The translations under genes and the position numbers were made by a program. From contig CACZZN010000001.1 in assembly GCA_902785705.1 (NCBI GenBank), positions 174,829 through 238,828 on the forward strand: a DNA stretch of 64,000 bases, given 5' to 3'. Shown piece by piece: positions 37,403 through 46,892 of the stretch. Below the pieces are notes generated by a model. That model had not been told where the DNA came from. It did no database searches and was given only the letters and a program-made list of their open reading frames with translations. The first letter of the stretch is position 1. Each line of letters begins with the position of its first letter. This DNA is from an uncultured Veillonellaceae bacterium. Its GTDB lineage: Bacteria; Bacillota; Negativicutes; Selenomonadales; Selenomonadaceae.

Positions 37403-37611
37403 TTGCCGCAGGTCGACTTGGCAGGGGCGTTTCCTCACAGGTTCCGCCCGAAACATCCGTCCCACAACAGACAGAAAGCCGCTGCAAACCACGTCTGCCC
37501 ATCTCCGCCGATTCATCGCCGGCATCATCCCACAAGCAGGCTTGTACCCCTTCACAACGGCTTCCTATTCACTCCCGCGCAGCAAATGATTTGGGATTTG
37601 CCGCGCCGACA
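37403..37611. other. Long untranslated gap between glgD and glgP
   Basis: About 245 bases separate the glgD stop from the glgP TTG start, unusual inside this otherwise tight operon. I see no convincing gene, T-tailed hairpin or clean promoter in it. The frame of glgP happens to be open across most of it. It may hold an internal promoter or a leader control element. Confidence 0.4.
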
Positions 37612-38718
37612 TCAAATCACAACGTTCTTGGTCACAATGAGCGGATAATTCTGCGCTCCCTTGAGCCATTTGTCCTTCGTGATGACAACATTCTTGTCGC
37701 AAATGACGTTCTCGATCAATGAGCCATCACGCACATCGCATCGCTGCATAATGATGCTGTTCTTTATCTTGACATCCTTCCCGACTTTCACGCCGCGGAA
37801 CAGGATACTGTTCTCCACCTCGCCGCGGATGATGCAGCCATTGGCAATGAGGGAATTTTTGACGGATGCGGTCTCTTTGTACTGCACAGGCACCTCATCC
37901 TTGACCTTCGTATAGACGGGGCTGTCGCCCATGAAGATCTCTTCCCAGTTCTCCGGCTGCAGGATATCCATGTTCGCCTTGTAATACGCCGCCGTGGAAT
38001 CGATATGAGCTACGTAGCCCTTGTGCTCGCAGGCGTAAATCGTATACTCGCCGATCCTGCGGATGATGCCGTCCAGCAGGAGATCCTGGCCGCCATGCTC
38101 ATAGGTATAGCGCACCATTTCCACGAACACGCGCTTCTCCATGAGGTAGACACTCATGGAAACCTTTGAGCCCTCATAGATCGCCGGCTTTTCTGCCAGA
38201 TCCGTCACCAAGCCGTTCTCTGCTACTTCCAGCACCACGTTCTTGCCTGCCGACTCCGTATCCGCCACATGATAGACCATCGTGATGTCCGCATTCGTGT
38301 TCTGGTGGAACCGCAGGACATTCGAGAAGTCCACATTGTAGACGAAGCTGCCGTTGGCCAGCAGCACATATTTCTGGGAGCTATGCTCAACAAAGTCAAT
38401 GTTATGGTAGAGATTTTTCAGATCGCCCTGACGGGAATCATTGTCCGCCGGTGCCGCAGGCAGGTAGGAAAGACCGTCGTGACGACGTGCCAAGTCCCAA
38501 TCCTTACCGGAGCGGATGTGATCCAGCACCGAGCGGGACCAGTCCGGCAGCATGACGCCCACCGTAATGATACCGGAATTCACCATGCTGGAAAGCGCAA
38601 AGTCCAGCATACGATATCGTCCCGCAAATGGCAAGGATTCCACCGCACGGGTATCGGTCAGCTCGCGGATCAAGCTATTATTTTCTTGAAGATTGACAAT
38701 CCCCATTACCGTTTTCAA
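37612..38718 (-). CDS. glgD: Glucose-1-phosphate adenylyltransferase subunit GlgD
   Basis: 368 residues. It has the fold and left-handed beta-helix end of ADP-glucose pyrophosphorylase, but the N-terminal nucleotide loop is degenerate (MGIVNLQENNSLIREL where GlgC has [12 protein letters not shown]). That marks the regulatory, poorly catalytic GlgD partner known in Firmicutes. It would form a heterotetramer with GlgC. The TTG at 38718 has GGGGTG 7 bases upstream; the ATG four codons later has no site, so TTG is preferred. Confidence 0.95.
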   Translation of the reverse strand: MKTVMGIVNLQENNSLIRELTDTRAVESLPFAGRYRMLDFALSSMVNSGIITVGVMLPDWSRSVLDHIRSGKDWDLARRHDGLSYLPAAPADNDSRQGDLKNLYHNIDFVEHSSQKYVLLANGSFVYNVDFSNVLRFHQNTNADITMVYHVADTESAGKNVVLEVAENGLVTDLAEKPAIYEGSKVSMSVYLMEKRVFVEMVRYTYEHGGQDLLLDGIIRRIGEYTIYACEHKGYVAHIDSTAAYYKANMDILQPENWEEIFMGDSPVYTKVKDEVPVQYKETASVKNSLIANGCIIRGEVENSILFRGVKVGKDVKIKNSIIMQRCDVRDGSLIENVICDKNVVITKDKWLKGAQNYPLIVTKNVVI

Positions 38719-38749
38719 TGTTCTACACCCCGTTCCTTATTCTGTTGAA

Positions 38750-39904
38750 TCAACCGGCCTGCTGATTAGCTTCCGCCGAGACTGTCTCGCCTTCAGGGAT
38801 TACCGTGATTGCTCCCTCCGAGCCGGCCACCCGCGCTCCCTCCGCAATCACGCTTTCCTGCGCGAGGATCGCATAGTCCACGACAGCGTTCGCTTCCACC
38901 TTCGCATTCGGCATCAGCACGGAATTCGTCACCTTCGCGCCCTTTCCAACGCGGACGCCCGGGAAGATGATCGAATGCTCCACTTCGCCAAGAATCATGG
39001 AACCCTCTGTGATCATGGCCTTCTTGACTTTCGCATCCGGCCCGATGTAATGCGGCGGCATGGACGGATTCGAGGAATAGACTTTCCAGTCGCCATTGAG
39101 ATCGAAAGGCGGCTCATCCTGCAGGAGGTCCATATTGGCCTGCCAGAGGCTCTCAATGGTTCCCACGTCCTTCCAATAGCCGTCAAACGCATAGGAGAAG
39201 AGACGCGCATTGTCCCCCAGCATCTTCGGGATCAGATCCTTGCCGAAATCGTGGCTCGATGTCTCATTCTTCGCGTCATCCTCAAGATACTTCTTCAGGA
39301 ACGGCTTCGAGAAGATATAGATGCCCATCGAAGCCAAATTGCTCTTCGGCTGCGCCGGCTTCTCCTCGAACTCGATGATGCGGCCCGTCGACTTGTCCGT
39401 GTTCATGATGCCGAAGCGCGGTGCTTCTTCCCAAGGAACCTCAAAGACGCCGATCGTCGCATCGGCTTTGTTCATCTTATGAGACTCCAGCATCCAGGAA
39501 TAATCCATGGTGTAGATATGGTCACCCGAAAGGATGAGCACATAGTCGGGATCCGTAGAATCAATGAAGTTCAGGTTCTGGTAGATAGCATCTGCCGTTC
39601 CGCTATACCAGTCCGCCCCCTTCTCGCGAGCATACGGAGGCAGGATGAACACGCCGCCGTCATTGCGGTCCAGATCCCACGCGCTTCCGGATCCAAGATA
39701 GTTGTGCAGCTCCAAGGGACGGTACTGGGTGAGCACGCCAACCTTCTCAATGCCGGAATTCGCGCAATTACTGAGCGGGAAATCGATGATACGATACTTC
39801 CCTCCGAAGGAAACCGCAGGCTTTGCGATGCTCTTCGTCAAAGCCTTGAGACGGCTCCCTTGGCCGCCTGCCAAAATCATTGCCAAGCATTCTGTCTTTC
39901 TCAT
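38750..39904 (-). CDS. glgC: Glucose-1-phosphate adenylyltransferase, catalytic subunit
   Basis: 384 residues. It has the intact loop [20 protein letters not shown], then [22 protein letters not shown] and [11 protein letters not shown], with a C-terminal beta-helix. It makes ADP-glucose from ATP and glucose-1-P, the committed step of glycogen synthesis. GGGGGGA precedes the ATG. It heads the operon; the AT-rich stretch 39960-40060 upstream probably carries the promoter, although no clean hexamer pair stands out. Confidence 0.97.
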   Translation of the reverse strand: MRKTECLAMILAGGQGSRLKALTKSIAKPAVSFGGKYRIIDFPLSNCANSGIEKVGVLTQYRPLELHNYLGSGSAWDLDRNDGGVFILPPYAREKGADWYSGTADAIYQNLNFIDSTDPDYVLILSGDHIYTMDYSWMLESHKMNKADATIGVFEVPWEEAPRFGIMNTDKSTGRIIEFEEKPAQPKSNLASMGIYIFSKPFLKKYLEDDAKNETSSHDFGKDLIPKMLGDNARLFSYAFDGYWKDVGTIESLWQANMDLLQDEPPFDLNGDWKVYSSNPSMPPHYIGPDAKVKKAMITEGSMILGEVEHSIIFPGVRVGKGAKVTNSVLMPNAKVEANAVVDYAILAQESVIAEGARVAGSEGAITVIPEGETVSAEANQQAG

Positions 39905-40061
39905 AAAAATCCCCCCTGGATTTCTTGCAAATAAAGCAATGCCCCTGTGCCGTACATCGCTCCATTTCCGTAATGTGTTATCTATAATTGATTGTTTCTA
40001 CAAACTTTCCTTTTTTCCTTCCCAAAAATCATGAAATATCTAACTTTTTTTATTTTTTTAC

Positions 40062-40092
40062 AAAAAAATAACCACCCTCCTCAACAGAGTGG
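40062..40092 (-). terminator. Terminator after the small membrane protein gene
   Basis: A 7-bp stem (40072-40078 with 40086-40092, one G-U pair) has a 7-base loop and is followed by TTATTTTTTT on the minus strand. It separates the 40131-40475 gene from glgC. Confidence 0.75.
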
Positions 40093-40130
40093 CCGGAAAC
40101 AAACAAATCGCCTGCCGTCCCGGTCCTGTT

Positions 40131-40475
40131 TCAGAAAATGGCCATCACGATCGCACCAAAAAAGAGCGCGATGCTGAATCCTTTCAATAAATTCCCCAGC
40201 GCAGTCCCCTTTCTCTCCTCCATCAGCGCCGTAAGCCGCCGTCCCATAAAGATCAAAAAGGACAGCGCGAAAAACAGCATGGGAATATCCCCGGCAAACA
40301 GGCTGTACAGGAGCAAGACAGAGGCCAGCACCATCCCCGTGATTTCCCCATGGGAAAACATCCGCCGCGGTTTCTGCCCATCATCCTCCCGATCCCATTC
40401 TGCACGGCTTTTTCTCAAGCCATATTCATCCACATGGTTCTCTTCTTTGTCGAACCACCGATAACGCATCCCCAT
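40131..40475 (-). CDS. Small membrane protein of unknown function
   Basis: 114 residues. A charged N-terminal 45 residues (RWFDKEENHVDEYGLRKSRA) are followed by two or three hydrophobic helices (about 48-63, 66-80, 98-114). I recognise no family. GGGGGTG lies just before the ATG and a terminator follows, so it is a probable single-gene unit. It is transcribed divergently from the hypothetical gene at 40627. Confidence 0.65.
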   Translation of the reverse strand: MGMRYRWFDKEENHVDEYGLRKSRAEWDREDDGQKPRRMFSHGEITGMVLASVLLLYSLFAGDIPMLFFALSFLIFMGRRLTALMEERKGTALGNLLKGFSIALFFGAIVMAIF

Positions 40476-40626
40476 GCATGCACCCCCTGCTGTCTATTGT
40501 ACCCGTTCCTCCCGGAAAATACCAGTGCCTTTCGCAAAACTTCCAAAGGAACCGCTGCGCTCTGTTTCCATTCCCGTCCGATTATGATAAAATACAGGAA
40601 ATACAGAATTTTAAGGAGAACTCATT

Positions 40627-41295
40627 ATGCTCGTTTATCTGTTGGCTCTGCTGTGCCTCGCGCTGCTGGCGCTTCTTTACCACTATATCCCGAACCGAAA
40701 GATTTTCGGATGCTTCTGTCTCACACTGCTGCTCGTCGCCGGCATCGCCTATTTTGCGAACCAACGGCAGTCCAACCAGCCTGTCATGAGCGAAGCACGG
40801 AAATATGAGCTCCAGCAGCAGCAAAAAATCTTTACGGACTGGTATGCCGAATATCAAAAAAACGTCGATGAAATGGACCATAACTGGCAATGGTACCACA
40901 ATATCCTTGAAAATTTCAAAGAGCAGAACATCGACATCCAAACCGCCTATGTCCGGCTCAAACAGCTGGAAGAGGACTCCCGCCTCCTGCGTGACCGCGT
41001 CTACGGGCTCACGCCGCCGCAGGAGCTCGGCGACGAATGCTATGATCTCTGCATCTCCCTCAACCAAAAGGCCGCAGGCTATATCGAGGCGCAGTGCCGC
41101 ACCATCACATTGAGCCGCGCCGCATCGGACCCCGTTCATATCCTGACGGACGATCCTGCCGAGCAAAGCCGCGCCTTGCAGCAGATCATGATCCGCGAGT
41201 CGCCCGAGGAGCTCTTCATTGCCGATGAAATCTCCGGCATCCGGAACCAGCTTGCGATACCGGAGGACGATATGCCCGGCAAGGCAAACAACTAA
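40627..41295 (+). CDS. Hypothetical protein with two N-terminal membrane helices
   Basis: 222 residues, one of only two plus-strand genes. Two helices (about 2-20 and 27-43) precede a charged, probably helical region with a QQQQK stretch and regularly spaced hydrophobics, likely coiled coil, and an acidic C-terminus. AAGGAG lies 7 bases before the ATG, which favours it over the fully overlapping antisense frame. I do not recognise a family. Confidence 0.7.
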   Translation: MLVYLLALLCLALLALLYHYIPNRKIFGCFCLTLLLVAGIAYFANQRQSNQPVMSEARKYELQQQQKIFTDWYAEYQKNVDEMDHNWQWYHNILENFKEQNIDIQTAYVRLKQLEEDSRLLRDRVYGLTPPQELGDECYDLCISLNQKAAGYIEAQCRTITLSRAASDPVHILTDDPAEQSRALQQIMIRESPEELFIADEISGIRNQLAIPEDDMPGKANN

Positions 41296-41302
41296 CAAAA
41301 GC

Positions 41303-42682
41303 TCATCTGGCTTCCATCATTTCGCGCTTCTTTTGCCGAAGACGGTACCATATCATCGGCAATACGAGAAGCGGCACCCCGACATAAAGCGACTCGCGAA
41401 GATCCGGCGTAAAGGCCAGGACAGCCAGACAGAATACCTGCACCCAGATGCCGAACAGGGAGATATAGGGAAAAAGCGGCGTCTTATAGCGAAGTGTGCC
41501 CTCCGTTCCCTCGGCAATATGCTTCCTACGGGAGCGATACTGGCTCCAGCAGATGGAAATCCATGCGATTGCGCCCGTAAAGCCGGAAACCGCAAGCAGG
41601 TACGCATAGATCGCAGAATCCGGATCCATTGCATAAAGCAGAATGACCAGCCAACAGGTACAGATCGAAACGAGGATCGACTTGGACGGCATTCCGTTTT
41701 CGCTGAGACCCCCTAAGAATTTCGGTGCCATGTCCATGCGCGACAACGCATAGAGCGCACGCGCCGCGCCGTAAAGCCCCGAATTCGAGCAGGAAATCGC
41801 CGCCGTGAGGATCACGAAGGCAAAAACGGAACCCAGCCCTGAAAATCCGTGGGCCGACAGAGCCGCCGCGAATACGCTTTCCTCCAGGCTCGCTTCATTC
41901 CATGGCAAAATGGTGATGAGCAGGGAAATCGGAATGATATAGAGCGCGATGATGCGCCATGTCACATTACGCACCGCGATCGGGATGCTTTTTTCCGGCT
42001 GGGCACACTCGCCTGCCGCAAGCCCGATGATTTCCGTGCCCTGAAAATTCACGAGGATGATGACCATCGTGAGCACAATGGCCCAATAACCATTCGGCGC
42101 AAAGCCGCCATATCCCAGAAGCACGCTTGTCCCGAGATATCCGCCGTCACCGATGAGCCCCAAGGCAATGAGCCCCGCCACGACGATGAAGCCCAGCAGC
42201 GCCACGATCTTGATGATCGCCAGCCAGAACTCGCTTTCGCCGAACTTGTCCACACGGAACAGATTGATGGCGGTCACGAGCAGCCCAAAGAAGACTGCCC
42301 ACCACAGCTGGCTGACTTCGGGCAGAAAATTGTTCATGATGATGCCTGCCGCGATCATTTCCGACGGCACATAGGCAATCCATGTCATCCAATAGGCCCA
42401 ACCCACGCCGCAGGCCCAGGTCGGGGAAATATGCTCCTTCGCGTAGGTCACGAAAGAACCGGACACCGGCTTCTCCACGGCCAGCTCCGCAAGGCAGAGC
42501 ATGACAGCCAGCACGATAGAGCCGCCCAAAAGGTATGCCAGAACGGAGGCAGGCCCCGCCTGCTCCAGTACATAGCCGGTGCCAAGGAAATAGCCGCTGC
42601 CGATCACGCCTCCAAGAGAAATCAGCTGCAAATGCCGATTTTTCAGCCCCCTGTTCATCTTGTTTCCATCCACGGGCCTCAC
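41303..42682 (-). CDS. Amino-acid permease (APC superfamily)
   Basis: About 459 residues and twelve hydrophobic helices. The APC signature is at the start (LQLISLGGVIGSGYFLGTG), PVSGSFVTYAKEHISP follows near residue 75, and NFQGTEIIGLAAGEC is in helix 6. It is closest to the proton-coupled amino-acid importers (LysP/GabP/CycA group); the substrate cannot be told. The frame opens with GTG at 42682; the ATG at 42658 (MNRGLKNRHLQ) is a good alternative, as neither has a strong ribosome site. It converges with the hypothetical gene, ending 8 bases from it. Confidence 0.88.
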   Translation of the reverse strand: MRPVDGNKMNRGLKNRHLQLISLGGVIGSGYFLGTGYVLEQAGPASVLAYLLGGSIVLAVMLCLAELAVEKPVSGSFVTYAKEHISPTWACGVGWAYWMTWIAYVPSEMIAAGIIMNNFLPEVSQLWWAVFFGLLVTAINLFRVDKFGESEFWLAIIKIVALLGFIVVAGLIALGLIGDGGYLGTSVLLGYGGFAPNGYWAIVLTMVIILVNFQGTEIIGLAAGECAQPEKSIPIAVRNVTWRIIALYIIPISLLITILPWNEASLEESVFAAALSAHGFSGLGSVFAFVILTAAISCSNSGLYGAARALYALSRMDMAPKFLGGLSENGMPSKSILVSICTCWLVILLYAMDPDSAIYAYLLAVSGFTGAIAWISICWSQYRSRRKHIAEGTEGTLRYKTPLFPYISLFGIWVQVFCLAVLAFTPDLRESLYVGVPLLVLPMIWYRLRQKKREMMEAR

Positions 42683-42807
42683 TGCCTTCCCAAAATCTTT
42701 TCAACCAACGCCTTCCACGGCAAAAGTTCCCCTAAAGAATACTATAAAAAACGCAGAAAATCTATAGTCTGGCAAAATTTATTTGAAGAAGAAAGGGAAT
42801 CGTCTCC

Positions 42808-43446
42808 ATGAACTCCTACAAAACCATCAAAGGCAGCGCAGAAGCTTCCTATGAAATACAGAAATCCCGCTTCATCACTCATGTATCCCATGCGGAAAGC
42901 GAGGAAGAGGCCAGGGAATTCATCCAACAGATGAAAAAAAAATATTTTGATGCGCGCCATAACTGCTCCGCATGGGTACTCGGCGAAAAGGGAACAAAGC
43001 AGAAATCCAACGATGACGGCGAGCCGGGAGGAACAGCGGGCAATCCCATCCTGGAAGCCATCAAGAAAAACGGGCTGACGGATATCGTCATTGTCGTCAC
43101 GCGCTATTTCGGAGGCATCAAGCTGGGAGCGGGCGGACTCATCCGCGCCTACGGCCATGCGGCCGTGCTTGGCATCCAAGCCGCGCAGGCGGTGCGGATG
43201 ATGCCCCTGCGCCGCGTCCGGATTACGGTGGACTACAGCCTGCTTGCCACCGTAGAAAACTGGCTCCGCCAAAACGAAATCCAAAGCGAGGAGGGCACCT
43301 ATGCCGAACAGGTCACGCTCCCCCTGCTGCTGCCTCCCGAAACGGTGGAGATACGGCTTGCGGAGCTCACAGATCTGACCTCTGCCCGCTTCTCCTACGA
43401 AATGGCCGAAGAAATCCTTTCCGCTGTGCCCATAGAATGCGCATAG
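42808..43446 (+). CDS. yigZ: YigZ/IMPACT-family protein (UPF0029)
   Basis: 212 residues. The N-terminal domain has KSRFITHVSHAESEEEA, DDGEPGGTAGNPIL and VVVTRYFGGIKLGAGGLIRAYGHA, diagnostic for YigZ, and the C-terminal ~70 residues fit the DUF1949 domain. Its biochemical role is not settled; eukaryotic IMPACT regulates translation stress signalling. AAAGGG lies upstream of the ATG. A terminator follows at 43506. Confidence 0.92.
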   Translation: MNSYKTIKGSAEASYEIQKSRFITHVSHAESEEEAREFIQQMKKKYFDARHNCSAWVLGEKGTKQKSNDDGEPGGTAGNPILEAIKKNGLTDIVIVVTRYFGGIKLGAGGLIRAYGHAAVLGIQAAQAVRMMPLRRVRITVDYSLLATVENWLRQNEIQSEEGTYAEQVTLPLLLPPETVEIRLAELTDLTSARFSYEMAEEILSAVPIECA

Positions 43447-43460
43447 AAAACTAACCTCAT

Positions 43461-43504
43461 CTGCGCCCTTATGGGCTTGATTCGCTAAGATTCCATAGTA
43501 AAAC
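43461..43504. repeat. Dispersed repeat, copy 2
   Basis: Second copy of the repeat at 1891-1933, matching in CTGCGCC, GGCTTG, TCGCTAAGATT and CATAGTAAAA. It lies between the yigZ stop and the terminator hairpin. Confidence 0.6.
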
Positions 43505-43505
43505 G

Positions 43506-43558
43506 ATGCTGCGAAGGTCGGCACCCTTTCCGTGCCCTTCCTTCGCAGCATCTTTTTG
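43506..43558 (+). terminator. Bidirectional terminator between yigZ and the GIY-YIG gene
   Basis: A 13-bp outer stem GATGCTGCGAAGG/CCTTCGCAGCATC (43506-43518 with 43541-43553) encloses a second GGCAC/GTGCC stem and is followed by TTTTT on the plus strand. Read on the minus strand it also ends in TTTT after one base, so it probably serves both converging genes. Confidence 0.88.
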
Positions 43559-43560
43559 AT

Positions 43561-43812
43561 TCATTTTTCAGCGGCTGCCACCAATTTCAATTTCTCCCTG
43601 CGTGAAAGCTGCTTGATCTGCCACTCCCTGCGCTGGGCCTCCGTCTTTTCCTCGAATTCCTCATAGTAGACCAGCCGCACGGGAAGCCGTGAACGCGTAT
43701 ACTTCCCGCCGCGCCCTGCATTGTGCGTTGCCAGACGCTTTTCCAGATTGTTCGTCCAGCCCGTATAGAGCGTGCCGTCCACGCAGGCCAGAATATAGGT
43801 ATAGGCATGCAT
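43561..43812 (-). CDS. GIY-YIG nuclease-superfamily protein (YhbQ/UPF0213 type)
   Basis: 83 residues, the size of the stand-alone GIY-YIG proteins. Visible are YTYILACVDGTLYTGWTNN (the GIY..YIG strand pair), EKRLATHNAGRGGKYTRSR and VYYEEFEEKTEAQRREW with the catalytic-site Glu. The exact nucleic-acid target is unknown. The start at 43812 has AAGGGTG 7 bases upstream and overlaps the cyclophilin stop by one base; the frame before it is only open by chance. Confidence 0.9.
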   Translation of the reverse strand: MHAYTYILACVDGTLYTGWTNNLEKRLATHNAGRGGKYTRSRLPVRLVYYEEFEEKTEAQRREWQIKQLSRREKLKLVAAAEK

Positions 43813-44378
43813 CAATCCGCACCCTTGATCGTAACCTTCTTCATCACGATATTCTCCAGCGGACGGTCGGAAAAATCCGTTTCCGCCCTGCCAATGGCCT
43901 TCACAACATCCATGCCCTTCACGACCTTGCCGAACACCGCATGTTTTCCATCCAGCCAAGGCGTCTTCACCAGCGTGATGAAGAACTGCGAGCCGCCCGT
44001 GTTCGGGCCCGCGTTTGCCATGGACAGGATGCCCGCCGAGTCATGCTTCAGATCCGGATGGAACTCGTCGGGAATCTCATATCCCGGGCCGCCCATACCC
44101 GTCCCGGTCGGATCGCCGCCCTGGATCATGAAATCGTCGATGACGCGGTGGAAAATCACCCCATCATAAAAGCCCTTCTTCGCCAGCGCCACAAAATTCT
44201 CCACTGTCTTCGGAGCCTTGTCCGCAAAAAGCTCGATCTCAATAGTCCCCTTGTTCGTCTCAATCACCGCAGTCGGATTCGCCACTTTATCCTCTCCTTT
44301 TCCAGTCACCCCGGCCGCAAAGCATCCCGCAGAAATCACTCCCAAAACAAGCATCAAGCACAATACGATTTTTTTCAT
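43812..44378 (-). CDS. Exported cyclophilin-type peptidyl-prolyl isomerase
   Basis: 188 residues. A signal sequence ([19 protein letters not shown]) ends in a near-lipobox SAGC, so it may be a lipoprotein, although the -3 position is Ser rather than Leu. The mature part is a compact cyclophilin: [30 protein letters not shown] and [11 protein letters not shown]. It would help proteins fold in the periplasm or at the envelope. The start at 44378 has GGGGGA just upstream. It begins 23 bases after the glycyl-radical-like gene. Confidence 0.92.
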   Translation of the reverse strand: MKKIVLCLMLVLGVISAGCFAAGVTGKGEDKVANPTAVIETNKGTIEIELFADKAPKTVENFVALAKKGFYDGVIFHRVIDDFMIQGGDPTGTGMGGPGYEIPDEFHPDLKHDSAGILSMANAGPNTGGSQFFITLVKTPWLDGKHAVFGKVVKGMDVVKAIGRAETDFSDRPLENIVMKKVTIKGAD

Positions 44379-44401
44379 ATATTCCCCCGCCTTCTTCAAA
44401 A

Positions 44402-46834
44402 CTAACCTTTGTCATCCTCCGGAGCATCCCATGCCAATGCCCCTGCAGGACAGATCGCCAATATGGATGACCAATCCTCCGCCTGCTCCGCGTGAAGGCA
44501 GATGCCGCCATCCTCCCGCCGCGTGATGCCGCCGCACTCCGATTCCTGCACACATGCGCCGCAGCGGATGCACTTCTGCTCCAAATAAATCGGGCGGCGT
44601 TTGCGTGGAGCTGCTCCTCTCTCCACACGGAGGCGAAGATGCGGAAGCCCAAGCTCCACAAAAGTGCGCAGGAGCGCAGCAGCCTCCTCGATGCCCTCTC
44701 CCGTCTCAATGCGCCCGGGAGGAAATTCCACACTGATCAGGGCATTCGCGAGCAATGCCTTATCCTGCTTCGCTATGGACTTCAAGTCCTCTGCCGCACC
44801 GGTGATATCCTCTCGGCAGAAAACCCGTATCCGGCCGTCCGTCAAAAGCGTACCCGCCTTTCTGCCGTCCGATGAGACGCCCGCATCCCCGCCCATCGGC
44901 ACATGCGCGGACATGGCGTACATGCCCGTACGATAGGAACCTCCCCGATAGTTCGTATAGGTTCCGAGACGCGCATGAAAATACTTCGCCCACTTCGCGC
45001 CGATGGCGACCACCCAGTCCGCACCGTTCCGATATTTCGCGACTTGGTGCAAAAGCCGTGCGCGAAGATCCTCATGCCCCTCGAAATCATCCCGAAGCGC
45101 ACAGAGAAGTTCCTCGCGGCTCACGCTCTTCTCATCATACACCAGATGCTTGATGGCCGCAAGGCTGTCCGCCAGATTCTCGATCTGCGCCATCCGGATG
45201 CCGGAGAAATTATAGCGGGCGCCGCCCTGTGTCACATCCATGCCGCGGATCAGTCCGTCATCGGTCACAGCGGAAAGGAACGGCATGGGAAAAAGTTCTT
45301 TCTTCACCTTTTCCATCTGATGGCAGGTTCTCGCCATCCTTGCCATGAAATCATCCAGTTGGCGGCGAAGAGCTTCCTCCAGATCCCCGTAGGCCTCATA
45401 ATCCGTCAAGGAACCATAGTCCCTGCCCAGCTTCTTCCCATCCGGCAGCGACCTGCCTCCGTTGAGCGCAAGCTCCAATGCCTTGTGCAGATGGAACGTG
45501 GCCTCGCCGTTCCCATCAAGGCACCTGCCCTGCGGGATCGGCGCTGCGCAGTCCGCAACCGCGTAGCTGCAGGCATCCCTGTCATAAACACCGAGCTCTT
45601 GCAATGCCGAGATTGCCGCTTTGTCATTGAGAAATTGCAGCACATTGCCTTTTACTGCACCGCGAACGGCCAGCTTCAGGAGCCCCCGCCCCGTATTCTC
45701 GTGCAGGCGCACGGAAAGATGCGGCTGCGGGAGTCTCAGCTGCTCCTGCGCCTTCAGGCAGAGATAGGACAGCTCATTGACGAAATCCTCTCCGTGCGCA
45801 TCCTGTCCCCCCACCACGACATGAAAATCAACCGGGACGCCGTTGAAGCCCTTCGCGCTTCCCTGCATCTGCACATAGAACACCTGATTGAATTTGAGCC
45901 AGAGGCATTCCAGAATCTCCAAAGCCTGCTGCGCATCCAGGCGTCCGCTCGATACACCCCCATCATAGTAAGGACGCAGAAAGAAATCCAGCCGCCCCGG
46001 CGAAAAGGACGAAGCATTCGACTCCATCTGCAGAACGACGAAAAGAAACCAAAGAGACTGCACCGCCTCATAGAAATTTCCCGGCGGCCGCTCGGCAAGC
46101 GCCTCGCAATTTGCCGCCACCTGAAGGAGATCACGCCTGCGCTTCGCGCTCAGATTCTGTGTGCGCGTCATTTCCCATGCAAGCCTCGCATAGCGCTGCA
46201 TGAACGTCTGGACACCCTCCATCGTGATGGAAACCGCATGGTAGAATTCCAGCAGTTCCTTTTCCTGCACATAGTTGAAATGCGCTTCCGCCTCATGCCG
46301 AAGTCCTGCCGGCCCCATGGAAAGCCACTTTGCGCAGTTCGGGCAGATACTCCCCTGCGCCGTATCCATCGGGTGGAACTTCACGACTTGCGAGATGGAG
46401 CTGATTTCCTTCCCACAGCGGCGCTTGAGTTCATCCGCCAGGGATTTTCCCTTCCAATAAGGGAGGATGTCTTCACGGAATTCCCTGCTATCCTCCTCAC
46501 GCATTTCAAAGGTGTCCTGCGCACTTGCATGAAGCGTCCCTGCGGCTTTGTCCGCCCGACCGCTGGCACGTTCCGGGAATATCGCGCCTGCACCGATGCC
46601 TGCCGTGCAGTTCCCCACGATCAGTTCCTCCGGATCAATGCTGATTGCCATTTCCGTCAGCGCCGCCCGAAGGGCCATCGCCCGCACCAATATCCTCGGC
46701 TCCTGTTCATGCTCCCGATACACGCGCGTGAAAATACGTGCCTGTTCTATCGACACATATCCCGGCTCCGCCAGTATTCGGTTCCGAAGCCTACGAATCC
46801 GATCTGTCATTTTCATCGGTTCCAATGCCATCAC
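44402..46834 (-). CDS. Glycyl-radical-enzyme (PFL-like) homologue with ferredoxin domain in place of the glycyl-radical domain
   Basis: About 810 residues. Residues 10-740 follow the PFL/glycerol-dehydratase family: [17 protein letters not shown] (about 123), [19 protein letters not shown], an active-site-loop Cys429 in YAVADCAAP, and [20 protein letters not shown] with [10 protein letters not shown] later. The usual glutamate two residues after the Cys is Ala. The terminal RVxGY radical motif is absent: after [11 protein letters not shown] the protein continues into CIRCGAC (Cys755, 758, 761) and a final CPAGAL (Cys795), a single-cluster [4Fe-4S] ferredoxin pattern. No activating radical SAM gene is near. 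It lies between mfd (58 bases) and the cyclophilin gene. The start is GTG 46834 or ATG 46831 after GGGGAGG. Its reaction is unknown. Confidence 0.82.
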   Translation of the reverse strand: MMALEPMKMTDRIRRLRNRILAEPGYVSIEQARIFTRVYREHEQEPRILVRAMALRAALTEMAISIDPEELIVGNCTAGIGAGAIFPERASGRADKAAGTLHASAQDTFEMREEDSREFREDILPYWKGKSLADELKRRCGKEISSISQVVKFHPMDTAQGSICPNCAKWLSMGPAGLRHEAEAHFNYVQEKELLEFYHAVSITMEGVQTFMQRYARLAWEMTRTQNLSAKRRRDLLQVAANCEALAERPPGNFYEAVQSLWFLFVVLQMESNASSFSPGRLDFFLRPYYDGGVSSGRLDAQQALEILECLWLKFNQVFYVQMQGSAKGFNGVPVDFHVVVGGQDAHGEDFVNELSYLCLKAQEQLRLPQPHLSVRLHENTGRGLLKLAVRGAVKGNVLQFLNDKAAISALQELGVYDRDACSYAVADCAAPIPQGRCLDGNGEATFHLHKALELALNGGRSLPDGKKLGRDYGSLTDYEAYGDLEEALRRQLDDFMARMARTCHQMEKVKKELFPMPFLSAVTDDGLIRGMDVTQGGARYNFSGIRMAQIENLADSLAAIKHLVYDEKSVSREELLCALRDDFEGHEDLRARLLHQVAKYRNGADWVVAIGAKWAKYFHARLGTYTNYRGGSYRTGMYAMSAHVPMGGDAGVSSDGRKAGTLLTDGRIRVFCREDITGAAEDLKSIAKQDKALLANALISVEFPPGRIETGEGIEEAAALLRTFVELGLPHLRLRVERGAAPRKRRPIYLEQKCIRCGACVQESECGGITRREDGGICLHAEQAEDWSSILAICPAGALAWDAPEDDKG

Positions 46835-46892
46835 CCTCCCCGATTCATCGACATCTGTCTCTTGTACATTTTATGGGAATCATCCTGTGCGG

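Noticed and set aside
37367..37555. N-terminal extension of glycogen phosphorylase by 63 residues
   Set aside because: The extension lacks family similarity and its start has no ribosome site, whereas the TTG at 37366 has AAAGGAG at 8 bases.
40582..41298. Minus-strand open frame of about 238 codons over the plus-strand hypothetical gene
   Set aside because: The plus-strand reading has AAGGAG before its ATG and two plausible membrane helices; the minus reading has neither.
44287..44733. Alternative minus-strand frame over the end of the glycyl-radical homologue, inspected for a hidden RVxGY loop
   Set aside because: No glycyl-radical motif appears in it, so a simple frameshift does not explain the ferredoxin ending.
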